Positions 36,450 to 45,600 of a stretch of 64,000 bases of DNA are shown here, piece after piece. A model generated the notes under the pieces. That model made no database searches. It saw nothing but the letters and a program-made list of their open reading frames with translations, and was not told where the DNA came from. The DNA is from Bacteroidales bacterium (GTDB taxonomy: Bacteria > Bacteroidota > Bacteroidia > Bacteroidales > Marinilabiliaceae). The stretch is from contig JAKSLE010000004.1 of assembly GCA_024401365.1 (NCBI GenBank), positions 62,001-126,000 of the forward strand, read 5' to 3'. The translations under genes were made by a program, and so were the position numbers. The number at the start of each line of letters is the position of its first letter. The first letter of the stretch is position 1.

Positions 36450-36557
36450 TTATTCAAAGTTGAAAAAAAATTTCCTCTTATTCAAATGTCTCTCGTAAGA
36501 TAATGCTTGTTTCAAAGCATCATACTCTGCAATCTCTTTTTCACAGCTCGCTTGCAA
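36450..36557 (-). CDS. Possible 35-aa ORF ahead of DUF3800
   Basis: An open frame from a TTG codon (36557) to a TAA at 36450, ending 9 bp before the DUF3800 ATG. The peptide is helical and charged (CEKEIAEYDALKQALSYERH, then NKRKFFFNFE). No ATG is available because a stop lies six codons upstream. TATTTTTG (36582-36575) matches the -7 consensus just upstream. It may be a small antitoxin or leader peptide, or the remains of a larger gene. Confidence 0.25.
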   Translation of the reverse strand: MQASCEKEIAEYDALKQALSYERHLNKRKFFFNFE

Positions 36558-36908
36558 AGCCTGACATTCCTAAGCAAAAATAACAAAAAAGCTTCAAATC
36601 CCACTCATCCGTAAAATCCGTATCAATCCGTATGCAACATAAAACACTACCCTCTATCCCTTAACCTAGCGAAGCAACCGATCCCTCCAAACCCCTCCAA
36701 ACCTCTCCCAATCTCGTCACATCTCGTCAGCGACCTCCCAGCTCTCCGTAACTTTGCATTGTCAAACGAAAGGGATGGCACTCAAGCCAACAGCCCAGTC
36801 ATAAGTCGGAATAACTATACAAGACTCATCAAAACGCATTCCGCAGCCGCTCTTGACTTAGCGCCCCCCTCTCGCTATTGACATCTCACATTACAAACCA
36901 TCCAAAAT
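36558..36908. other. Degenerate intergenic stretch with short repeats
   Basis: No supported gene. It holds short imperfect direct repeats (ATCCGTA near 36610-36640, CCTCCAAAC near 36686-36705, ATCTCGTCA at 36712 and 36721). A + strand TAACTTTG box at 36749-36756 is followed by AAAGGG and an ATG at 36775 that opens only nine codons. It looks like debris of a former promoter and gene start. Confidence 0.4.
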
Positions 36909-37504
36909 TCAATCACATGGGAAAAATTTGTACACCATCTTATCTCCGCGACATCCACGGAAAGGTAGGCTCGGAAATCCGTATGTGGTAACCAAGGTCG
37001 TGTGGATGGCTGTGCGTCTGTCCACTTGCTCCAACAGGACGTTCTGCCGATGAGCCAACTTTGCATGATAGGCTTTGTCAACAGCGAATTCTTCACTATA
37101 GAATTTCATCTCGCACATGTTCACAATGTTGTCATTTCTTTCTATGAGCAAGTCGATTTGTGTACCTTCAACATCCTCACCTCCACGAAGGCTCCATGCT
37201 GACTGCGTAGTCGCTACCCCCATGATGCCCAGCGCTCGCTTTATCTGTATGATATGCTTGAAGCATACTTCCTCAAAGGCTAATCCTCGCCAACTGACAA
37301 CACTTTGCGAACATTGATTCCTTGTCCAAAAATCCGTCTCAATAGTATGCTGACCACGAACAAACTTCTGGTAGAAATAGCAGAACGGGTCAACTAACTT
37401 GTAGTGGACGTTGCGTTTGCTTTCACCGAAGGGAACGTATTCCACAATGAATAAACCTCGTTCAGTTCTGCAATTTCTTTATGTCGTCCAATTATTGAAG
37501 CCAT
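36909..37504 (-). pseudogene. Core-deleted DUF234-type AAA ATPase
   Basis: The ATG at 37504 opens MASIIGRHKEIAELNE, the family's usual N-terminus, which should continue into the P-loop (GRRRxGKT). Instead, about 16 codons in, the sequence jumps, in another frame, to the C-terminal part (YVPFGESKRNVHYKLVDPF, then GLAFEEVCFKHIIQIKRAL, TQIDLLIERNDNIVNMCEMK) ending at 36909. The nucleotide-binding core, on the order of 250 residues, is missing and the frame is shifted, so no ATPase can be made. The extreme C-terminus also looks frameshifted. The promoter region is intact. Confidence 0.8.
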
Positions 37505-37515
37505 AAACTACACCG

Positions 37516-37563
37516 TTTATTTTTCGGTAAAGGTAGCAAAAATACAACTCACCGAAAAATAAA
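37516..37563. promoter_or_regulatory. 13-bp perfect inverted repeat around the ATPase promoter
   Basis: TTTATTTTTCGGT (37516-37528) and ACCGAAAAATAAA (37551-37563) are perfect inverted copies. They flank the - strand -7 box TATTTTTG (37544-37537). The geometry suits an operator for a dimeric regulator, perhaps the ATPase itself when intact. Confidence 0.6.
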
Positions 37564-37693
37564 AGGTAAAAATGGTGCGTTTTTTTTGCAACATTTCTCC
37601 TATCGTAGTGACACTCACCGGCATGCGCTGAGCATAAACCGTCATGCCCAGTATCCAAAAGACTATTATGCCGACTATCCGTTTCAAGCCCAT
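37517..37693 (-). pseudogene. N-terminal remnant of a third toxin-like gene
   Basis: The ATG at 37693, directly after the FN3 gene's stop codon, opens MGLKRIVGII, then ILGMTVYAQRMPVSVTTI, matching residues 1-29 of the 1231-aa protein at 42662-46357. DNA 37601-37688 aligns with 46271-46358 with about six mismatches in 88. After that the frame runs 27 codons into unrelated promoter DNA of the ATPase pseudogene and stops at 37517. The signal peptide is kept and everything else is lost. Confidence 0.88.
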
Positions 37694-39715
37694 CTATCTA
37701 TATACACCCGACTCCGTGCCGTCTGAATATACAATCTTTATAGCATAAAAATATTTTCCGCCAGTTGTTACATCCAGATCTTTGAAACTCTGCTCAGATG
37801 TCCTGGCAACAATACGCATCGTACCATTTTCTTCTCCCCTATACACTATATACTCCGATATACCTCTCTTCGTATCCACCGTCCACGTCACACGATTGCC
37901 TTCTGCAACCTTATTGCATCTGATCTTTACCTTGTCCAATACCACCACATCTGTATGATAATAGGTTGAAGACAATACCGATCTGTTGCCCGAACGGTCT
38001 TCTGCCATTACTGCATATACATAATCCTGACCTTCAGTGGCCATCTTATCTTCATAATTGTGCTGCAACTCTGCAAATACCGCTATAGTATCATACTTCT
38101 CAGCCCACGGCTCTTTTCGCAGCAGATAATGCTTTGCTACATCAATACTGCTACTGCATTCCCATTCTAGCAATGGCCTGCCACGATTCTCCTTAACTTG
38201 TTTCATTAACGGAGATACTGGTGCTATGGTATCCGGACGCATCAACATAAGCGACTCCGAAGGCTCTGAATGGTTGTTGCGCTTGTCTACTGCCCTCACC
38301 CTATAAAATATCTCATGCGTTAGCGTATTCAGATTCACTTTGTGAGTAAATACAGTGTCTGCCAACATATCTCCTGTCAGCAACGCATACGAATCATCAT
38401 CTCTTATATTAGCAGTGTATATTCTGTATCCTGCAATGTCCGATTCTTTATTCGCCTTCCATCTTATTGTGGCTATACCCGTAGTGTCTATCCTTCCCTC
38501 TAACCCCACAGGAGCCTTCGGTGGAATACTGTCTATCAATGCCGCAAAACTTACTGTCGGCATCATGTTTTCTCGCTCCTCATTGTATGCCGATACCTTA
38601 TAGTAGTTTGTTAACCCTGGTAATCTGTCCACATATTTTCTCTGCCCGCCATCTTTCCCCTCATATATCATCTTTAGCCTGCTCTTGGGACTACTCTGCT
38701 TATATACCCTGAATCCTTCTGCCGAATGTGTTAGACTGTCTGGAAATTCCCACTCTATCTCCACTCTGTTGTTGTCCACTGGTTCACAATATATTATAAT
38801 TGGAGTGGCCGTAAGCGGTATCGCTCCATGCCCCTCATCCGAATCCGATGGATCACTCTTGCGCCCAAAACAGTCTGTACCATAAACCCTATAGATGAAA
38901 TTAGTAGCGTTATCTGGCAGAGAGTCTCTTCTGAACAATGTGTAATTCCTCTCTTCTGATGGAGAAATGCTTATTGTTGGCGCTTCTGATATTGACGTGA
39001 AACTTTTCCCTCCATCCGACGACCGCTCAATGTCATATGATGTATATACACCATCTAATACCATTAAGTCTAACGATATCTCTGCAATCTTGTCCCCCCA
39101 CTTAACTTTAGGTTTGGGTAGCCTGTACATTGGCGTGGGATATGAAGCGTCCAGAAATACCATGGCAGTATCCTGTGGAATAGTGTCGTTGACAAATACC
39201 TTATATAGATACTTCTCTCCGCCTACTACCGACTTATCACTATATGATAGGCCCGACAGCCATGCTACCTCTGGCGACATATCTGCCGCATATAATGCAA
39301 ACGAATACTTCTGCCTATTACGCATATGTATCTGATACGCAACGTGGGGAGTCAACGCCCCCAATCCGTCATTCTCACCATATATACATTCCGCAGCTAT
39401 AGCAGCATACTTCTCGTCCGAATACTCTTCCCAATCGGCCAATGGAGCTGGCCTCATCTCACTCATCAGCACCTTATGCTCTTTCTTCATATCTTCTGGC
39501 GACAATATCTCTCCTTCTCGCATAATGGTGTAACGCTCTATGGTATAGCCTCGCTTTATACCCGCCTGCCATGTGTCATAATCTGCTGGCGCCCAGCGAA
39601 GGTCTATCCTGCCTTCTCCTACACATCCTTGCATCTTGGTATCATGCCTCTGTGCCGTCGCCATGATGCCCGTAAACAGCATGGCTATAATTATTGCTTT
39701 TCTCATATTATTCAT
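37694..39715 (-). CDS. Exported multi-FN3 protein of the surface locus
   Basis: 673 residues with a signal peptide ending MATAQ. A unique N-terminal domain (~22-200) is followed by about four fibronectin type III modules, seen as repeated YxVxAYNEE, YRVRAVDKRNNHSEPS, YVYAVMAEDRSGNRSV and YFYAIKIVYSDG strand patterns. It overlaps the preceding barrel gene by one base (TAATG), so the two are translationally coupled and likely work together at the surface. From memory, such FN3 proteins neighbour TANFOR-type large exported proteins in Bacteroidota. No type IX sorting domain. Confidence 0.75.
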   Translation of the reverse strand: MNNMRKAIIIAMLFTGIMATAQRHDTKMQGCVGEGRIDLRWAPADYDTWQAGIKRGYTIERYTIMREGEILSPEDMKKEHKVLMSEMRPAPLADWEEYSDEKYAAIAAECIYGENDGLGALTPHVAYQIHMRNRQKYSFALYAADMSPEVAWLSGLSYSDKSVVGGEKYLYKVFVNDTIPQDTAMVFLDASYPTPMYRLPKPKVKWGDKIAEISLDLMVLDGVYTSYDIERSSDGGKSFTSISEAPTISISPSEERNYTLFRRDSLPDNATNFIYRVYGTDCFGRKSDPSDSDEGHGAIPLTATPIIIYCEPVDNNRVEIEWEFPDSLTHSAEGFRVYKQSSPKSRLKMIYEGKDGGQRKYVDRLPGLTNYYKVSAYNEERENMMPTVSFAALIDSIPPKAPVGLEGRIDTTGIATIRWKANKESDIAGYRIYTANIRDDDSYALLTGDMLADTVFTHKVNLNTLTHEIFYRVRAVDKRNNHSEPSESLMLMRPDTIAPVSPLMKQVKENRGRPLLEWECSSSIDVAKHYLLRKEPWAEKYDTIAVFAELQHNYEDKMATEGQDYVYAVMAEDRSGNRSVLSSTYYHTDVVVLDKVKIRCNKVAEGNRVTWTVDTKRGISEYIVYRGEENGTMRIVARTSEQSFKDLDVTTGGKYFYAIKIVYSDGTESGVYR

Positions 39716-41427
39716 TATTCTTCTGTTGTTCGCTTGGCCGACTTGCGCTTTATGCTATACCCAAGCGACAGATTGTAGGTAATGTTCGCCGTGTACTGTG
39801 TCCCCCTGCCGTTCGCATCATTATTGAGCGCAGTTAGACTGCAATTGAGCGAATGGTATTTCAGAAAAGAGTACGACAACGACAGTCGTGCATTTATAAT
39901 GCGATAGTCAGTTTGAGAATCTACCACACTGTAGTTCACCGAAACGTTAGTCCTCACTTTCTTAACTATCGGTATACCCACCGAGGCTGTCAACGTCAGT
40001 ACATTGCTTTCTGCTTCGGGTGTCTTGTTTATATTGTAGTTCACACCCATCGACCCCGACAGCTTCGTAAGTGTATGCGTCGCCTGATAGTTGGCATTGA
40101 GGTTGTGAAGCCGGTTGTTTACAAACCGCTGACTGTTCTCTTGCTCATGAGAGGCTTTCTGGTATGTATAACTGCTGCTTATATTCTGCAGCAACCTCTC
40201 CTTGTCACCAAATCGGTAGTTGCCATTGGCCGATGCACTGAAATTGAGTTCTGTGAAACTGAGCGTATCCAGATTCTGATACTGCGTCGTCTGCGTCACT
40301 TGCTCTAGTATGTCTTTGATATGGACATACGACTGCACATTGGATACTGTTCCTCCTACCGATATTCTTTCACTCGGCGACGCATTGGCACTTACCGAAT
40401 ATATCAACTGCGAGTTGGTGTTCACCTCTTGCTTGTTCAGATTGTCCCTCTGCCATCCCACATTGGCATTCAGATTTACCTTCTGCACTATGTCAATGGC
40501 AAAATTCGCCATCACATTCTCAAAATTATTGGTGTTGTAGTACGATGCAAACGACCTGTACGATGGCGATACTCTTTCGTACGTCACACCTACTGAACCT
40601 GTGCCAAACGACTGACTTATTGATACCTTGCCCGCTGTATGACGTGATATGTCTGTGTTGTCCTCAAAAAAACTCTCTGTGTGCCCTAGCGTATCTGCCT
40701 TGCAGTTCATATTTACTATACTCATGGCATACTCTCCCTCTATCGACGTCTGGTCAAATGGCCGCACCATCGCACTCACTCCCCCCACTAGGTTGCTCTG
40801 CGGTGCTATATATGTCGTGTCTATCCCTTCAGCAAAAGTTAGCGAACTTGCTACATCTTTGCATATCGACAGATTGGCCGTTACCGTGATTTTTTCGCCT
40901 TTGTATCCGCCCATCACACCACCACCCATGCGCTTGTATATTGGTTCAGTATTTATGCTGTCGCGCCCCACTGCCTTATTCAGTCTTCCAAAGAAAACTG
41001 CTGCAGTCCATGGCATCTCAGTCGGAGTCAACTCTACTCCTCCTCCCAGAAAATCATGCCCACTCATCGTATAGGGTGAAAAGGTCATCTGCGAGTAGCC
41101 TATGTGCAGCCTTACCCACTTCCACGATGGCGTGAGCGTAAATCGGTTAAACGGATACGTGACTGTTGAACTGAGCTTATTATTTGTATACGCAAAACTT
41201 ATAGGCACACTCACCACTCCCAATACCGTCGTATTCAGACTGCCCGAGATATAATACGAATACCCCGGCACCTGCCTTGCACTGTCCTTCGGCCATGTAA
41301 GGATATTACTCCACGTCACGCCCCCACTCCACGACACCGGATCTGCCTTCGCCAGCTGCTCCACATCTTGAGCATGGGCCGTTTGCACTATAGCAAATAA
41401 TATTATCGATATGATGTATTTACACAT
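39715..41427 (-). CDS. Outer-membrane beta-barrel of the surface locus
   Basis: 570 residues with a signal peptide (1-20, ending AHAQ). Nearly the whole mature protein is long alternating strands (VTVTANLSI, GSVGVTYERV, LSFTELNFSASANGNYRFG, TNVSVNYSVV, INARLSLSYSFLKYHS) typical of a large outer-membrane barrel; I estimate well over 16 strands. Coupled to the FN3 gene. It is a candidate export or anchoring channel for the large neighbours, by position only. Confidence 0.75.
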   Translation of the reverse strand: MCKYIISIILFAIVQTAHAQDVEQLAKADPVSWSGGVTWSNILTWPKDSARQVPGYSYYISGSLNTTVLGVVSVPISFAYTNNKLSSTVTYPFNRFTLTPSWKWVRLHIGYSQMTFSPYTMSGHDFLGGGVELTPTEMPWTAAVFFGRLNKAVGRDSINTEPIYKRMGGGVMGGYKGEKITVTANLSICKDVASSLTFAEGIDTTYIAPQSNLVGGVSAMVRPFDQTSIEGEYAMSIVNMNCKADTLGHTESFFEDNTDISRHTAGKVSISQSFGTGSVGVTYERVSPSYRSFASYYNTNNFENVMANFAIDIVQKVNLNANVGWQRDNLNKQEVNTNSQLIYSVSANASPSERISVGGTVSNVQSYVHIKDILEQVTQTTQYQNLDTLSFTELNFSASANGNYRFGDKERLLQNISSSYTYQKASHEQENSQRFVNNRLHNLNANYQATHTLTKLSGSMGVNYNINKTPEAESNVLTLTASVGIPIVKKVRTNVSVNYSVVDSQTDYRIINARLSLSYSFLKYHSLNCSLTALNNDANGRGTQYTANITYNLSLGYSIKRKSAKRTTEE

Positions 41428-41477
41428 ATAAATTTCCTATCATTTCGTCTCCACCACAACTTCACCAGTAATTGAAA

Positions 41478-42656
41478 CTAATCGTCCGGTAATTTCTCTA
41501 AAACATACTCTCGTCGAAGTTTTTTATTGTTTGATTCCCAAGTGCCTTTTATTGTTTTTGTTTTTCTCTCAATGGTATAGTTGAACACCCCATTCCACGC
41601 TGCTGTATCTGGTTGCTCCACCATTTGAACTTCTATTACATCTCCCTTGTCAATAAAACTGCCTGTCATCGGCACTAAGTGTCTGTCATTCTGCCCAACG
41701 AATTTACTTTTACCTCGCAACTTGTGTTCTGGGTTTAGATTATCGTCATCGCAAGACACTCTAAAGTCTATTGTTCTCTCTCCAAATTTTCCCTCCCACA
41801 TTCCTGACAGCACTATCCAATTTGCATTTTTGTCTATCGGGTGTGGATGTACTATCTGGATTTTATCTATCTGCTCCGCTGTATATGCACATAGTTCGTC
41901 TTTTTCTTGCATTAGCAAATAACGCAAATACTCTATTTTTCGAATATATATTTCACTTGTTCTATCTTCTGAATAAACAAACTCAAATAAATCACTTGGC
42001 ACTACTGTTTCGAGCCACATACGAAAACTCTGTTCTAACTCTGGCTTACTTTTTATTATTTCAATAAGCCTTACGTCTTCAAGTAACAACATATCATACA
42101 TTATGCCCTTATCTTCGGGCGAAGGGAATCCTTTTTCCAATAATACTTTCACATAATCATTTGGCTTGTATCCATACTCATACATTGGTGGAGTGTTATT
42201 CAACGCAAAATCATATCCAATAGGATATTTATTGCTCAACTCTTCCTTATTCAGATTAAGAGTTGCCAAGAATAACTGCGACTCGAGAGGAACAACACCT
42301 GCTCTGTATGCTTTGGTCTGACTAAACAATGTCAAGCTGTCCATATACTGCACCCAATCTTGACGGAACTTCTCTTGAGAATCTAGTTTTTCAAGCAAAT
42401 AGTCTATTATCAAACAATATTCTGAAAGCGAATAGTTTGCAATGTTTCTTGATATGGACCTTCTAATCCCTTCAATAATATCCTTTTTCCCATTGATTAT
42501 GTAACTTCCCATATCCTTGGTGTCTTCTCGGTAATTCTTCCAATTCATATTAAGAATATTCACATCATTAGGAACCCCTTTGTATCTATTTGTTTGGCCA
42601 TAAGCATTTGTCAAAACAAATAGTATATAAACAATTGAAATCAATAGACACTTCAT
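41478..42656 (-). CDS. Exported protein, candidate immunity protein for the 1231-aa protein
   Basis: 392 residues with a signal peptide (1-21, ending AYGQ). The middle is helical; the C-terminal ~110 residues are a beta domain with SGMWEGKFGERTIDF and KGTWESNNKKLR strands. AT-rich, like the variable end of the gene before it, and only 5 bp after that gene's stop codon. The position and periplasmic targeting are those of an immunity protein against a periplasm-acting toxin. No known immunity family was recognised. Confidence 0.55.
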   Translation of the reverse strand: MKCLLISIVYILFVLTNAYGQTNRYKGVPNDVNILNMNWKNYREDTKDMGSYIINGKKDIIEGIRRSISRNIANYSLSEYCLIIDYLLEKLDSQEKFRQDWVQYMDSLTLFSQTKAYRAGVVPLESQLFLATLNLNKEELSNKYPIGYDFALNNTPPMYEYGYKPNDYVKVLLEKGFPSPEDKGIMYDMLLLEDVRLIEIIKSKPELEQSFRMWLETVVPSDLFEFVYSEDRTSEIYIRKIEYLRYLLMQEKDELCAYTAEQIDKIQIVHPHPIDKNANWIVLSGMWEGKFGERTIDFRVSCDDDNLNPEHKLRGKSKFVGQNDRHLVPMTGSFIDKGDVIEVQMVEQPDTAAWNGVFNYTIERKTKTIKGTWESNNKKLRREYVLEKLPDD

Positions 42657-42661
42657 GTTTA

Positions 42662-45600
42662 TTATCTATTAATGGTTATACTTATCTTTAGTTGAATGCC
42701 ATCAATACCAATGGCTTCAACTGCATTCTTCTTTTTTCTAACGTATGGTGACAATTGTCCGTTGAGAGCTCCAGATGAATTTAATACTTTCTTCATTGTC
42801 GTTCCCTTCGTATATGTAATCCGTAAATTCTTTTGTTCATGGTCTTTAAGTAATGTATAATTCTCATAACTTGTACCAGGCAAAAGACAGCCCGTTGCAT
42901 CCCAAACATAGTTTCCTGTATGAATTAATATTCCATCACGAGTTATTATTGCTCCATATTTATCGTTTTGTCCAAAAGTCTTTACCTTAAACTCATTTGA
43001 TGCATTACTTCGCGTAGATGATGGATTGCATTCATTGTACGGATAACAAACCTCATATGTACCTTCGGGAATGCGCATGCCAGTATTCGCAGTTCGCTCC
43101 TGCTCCGATGTACCTGCAGGTCTCTCCAATATGTATCCGTTTAGTGCACCATTATCAACGTTGTACGAACTGAGAGTATATAGACTGTCTGATTCAATAT
43201 TTGTCAACGTTATCTGTACGTTTGCCTTCTTATTATACAAGAATACATCAAAAATCCATTCATCATCTTCTTCAATAGTCAATTCCAACAATTTATATTC
43301 GGACAATTGTTGTGACCTTGGCACTTCTGGCTTTTCTTTCAATGCATGGAATGTATATTTTATAAAATCACCTGTCACATCTCCCGAATTAGATACTTTT
43401 TCTTTTGATACCTCATGCGGTTCTATCTTACTAGAAATATTGGCAGAAGAATTCAAAATTTTGTAAAGAGAGCTTCCTGTTAATGACACACTTATATTTT
43501 TAAATGTCTTGTTATTTATTTTGAATGTCTCTTTAAAAGTAGCTTGTCCCAAAGCAAATTTAGTCAACTCATATTGTTTTTCTCCTTTTATATTTTGCTC
43601 ACGTATCGCATACAATAACTCACTAAGAGCGGATTCGCTTGGAGACAAAATATTCTCGCTCTCCTCTTCCCCATCCAAGAAGCCCAACACATTCCTATGC
43701 TTCTCATGGCTCCACTGCCACTGCTTGTGGTTCAAGGCTGTGCCACCATTGTAGTCCATCAGGTTGTCAGTCTTTACCGTAGTGTGGAACGACTCACTAT
43801 CCTCAGAGAAGGTATGATGCAGCACGTTCACACCGTGGCCCAACTCATGAGCTATGGTTCTAACATTATCATACTGATTGTAAATAAAGCCGTAATGTCT
43901 GCCTGCTGGCATGTAGCCACTTACCGCTTCTCTGGAAACCATTCCCGCCGTGTCTAGTCGGTCGTAACAGTCTACAAAGAATAGGTAATAATCATTCTCA
44001 TCCACTCCCTCCGGTAATGCCCGGATAGCCGACTTCTGGTCTTCATTGTAGTTCTGGAACGTACCCTTGCCTCCATGCACAAACTTCTCTCCATCAGCGT
44101 AGCTGATACTTACAGGATCTAGCTCGTCAAACGTGTATCTGACCACTGCCTGCTGCCATATCTCATTGACCCCCTTTTCTATCTTGCTCAGGTCAAGTGG
44201 CTTCGTGTTATTCACTCTCACCAGATGCACTTTCACCTCCTTGTAGCTGTAGGCCTGCACGTTCAGCTTGCCTACAACGGTTGTGTCGTCATACGCATAT
44301 ATAGCCTGCTGGTCCGACATGCCGGCGTTGAAGGTCAGTGTATTGTTCTCTTTGTCGGCAATCAGTGGAACGCCTCGCTCATTCTTGAAGGTCAGGCCTT
44401 TTGTACGGCTTGCCTTTATCTTGACTTCTTCTCTCTTCTCTATGCCAAGGTAGGCAGGGCGGTAGTCGTTGTGTTCGGTGATTGTCGGATACTGGTCCTT
44501 GTCATAACTATTCTCTCGCCACTTGTCAAATCCATATTCTTCTCCATCTATCTTCTCAAAGGTTACATTGCCTGATGTTGCCATCAGGCTGTCTTTCTCG
44601 GCGTTGTACTGTTTAAGCAGCAAACTACTCCCTCCACAACTCTTGTACTCTTCCACTCCCATCACGTCTCCTTCCTTGTCTATCACCAGCTCATGACCTT
44701 TCTCGTCCTTCACCAATACTCGCCTTTCACCATTTATCATCGAGGTTATCTCTTCCCTCTTGCCGTCACTCGTCACCGCATAGTATCTGTTGTCTTCTCT
44801 TTCTATGGTCTCAAAGGTCACTCCATGGTCTATCTTCACAGTGTCCTTGATACTGCTGTTGTACGTCGCCCCGGCTATGTTCAGCGCCAACTCGTCTGCC
44901 CAGGCTACCATTGCTTCCGGGTCGACTACCAGCTTGTCCGACTTGACGGATCTCCACGTAAAGGCTCCCAGCATAACCCCGTCAGTATTCACCTTCAGGT
45001 GGTCATACTCCCCTAGTATCTTCACTCCCCATATGCTGAGCTTCGCGTACGACAATCCCCTGAACGTGCCGTCTTCATTCTTCACTGCTGTATGTATGAT
45101 GTACTTCGTCGTCCCTCTCTCGTTCTCCAGCGTGTCGCCTTTCGCCAGCGTCTCCCTCAACTCAAAGTTGGTTATCTTCCTTCGCTCTGCAAATTCTCCG
45201 CACTCGTATGGCTTGCCGTTCTCGTCGGTCAGTGGCTTGAAGGCTTCTGGTACCTTGAAGTCTGCCCACTCGCTCCACTCGCTCTCTACGTTGTTCTTGC
45301 ATATGCCTTGTACCCTCACATGCCACGTGTTGCCGTGGTCTCCGCCCATCTTGGCCGTGTAGTTCATGCCGCCCCACAACGTCTCCCTGTAGGTGCCTCC
45401 GTCGTCATATATCTCCACATTGTATCCGCCTACGTGTCGAAGGTCCATTTCCCACTTGCCTCTGCCATAGATGTCTTCTTGCTCTATCGTCACTCCGCAT
45501 ACCTCGGGACACTTGTCCAGATACTGGAAGGTCCTTACATCCGATTCGCCCTTGTTCTCTATCGTTACCATACCCGCAGGGTCATAGGCTGTCACCCTCC

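Noticed and set aside
36775-36804. Nine-codon + strand ORF after the TAACTTTG box
   Set aside because: Too short to support as a gene; kept only as possible debris in the intergenic entry.
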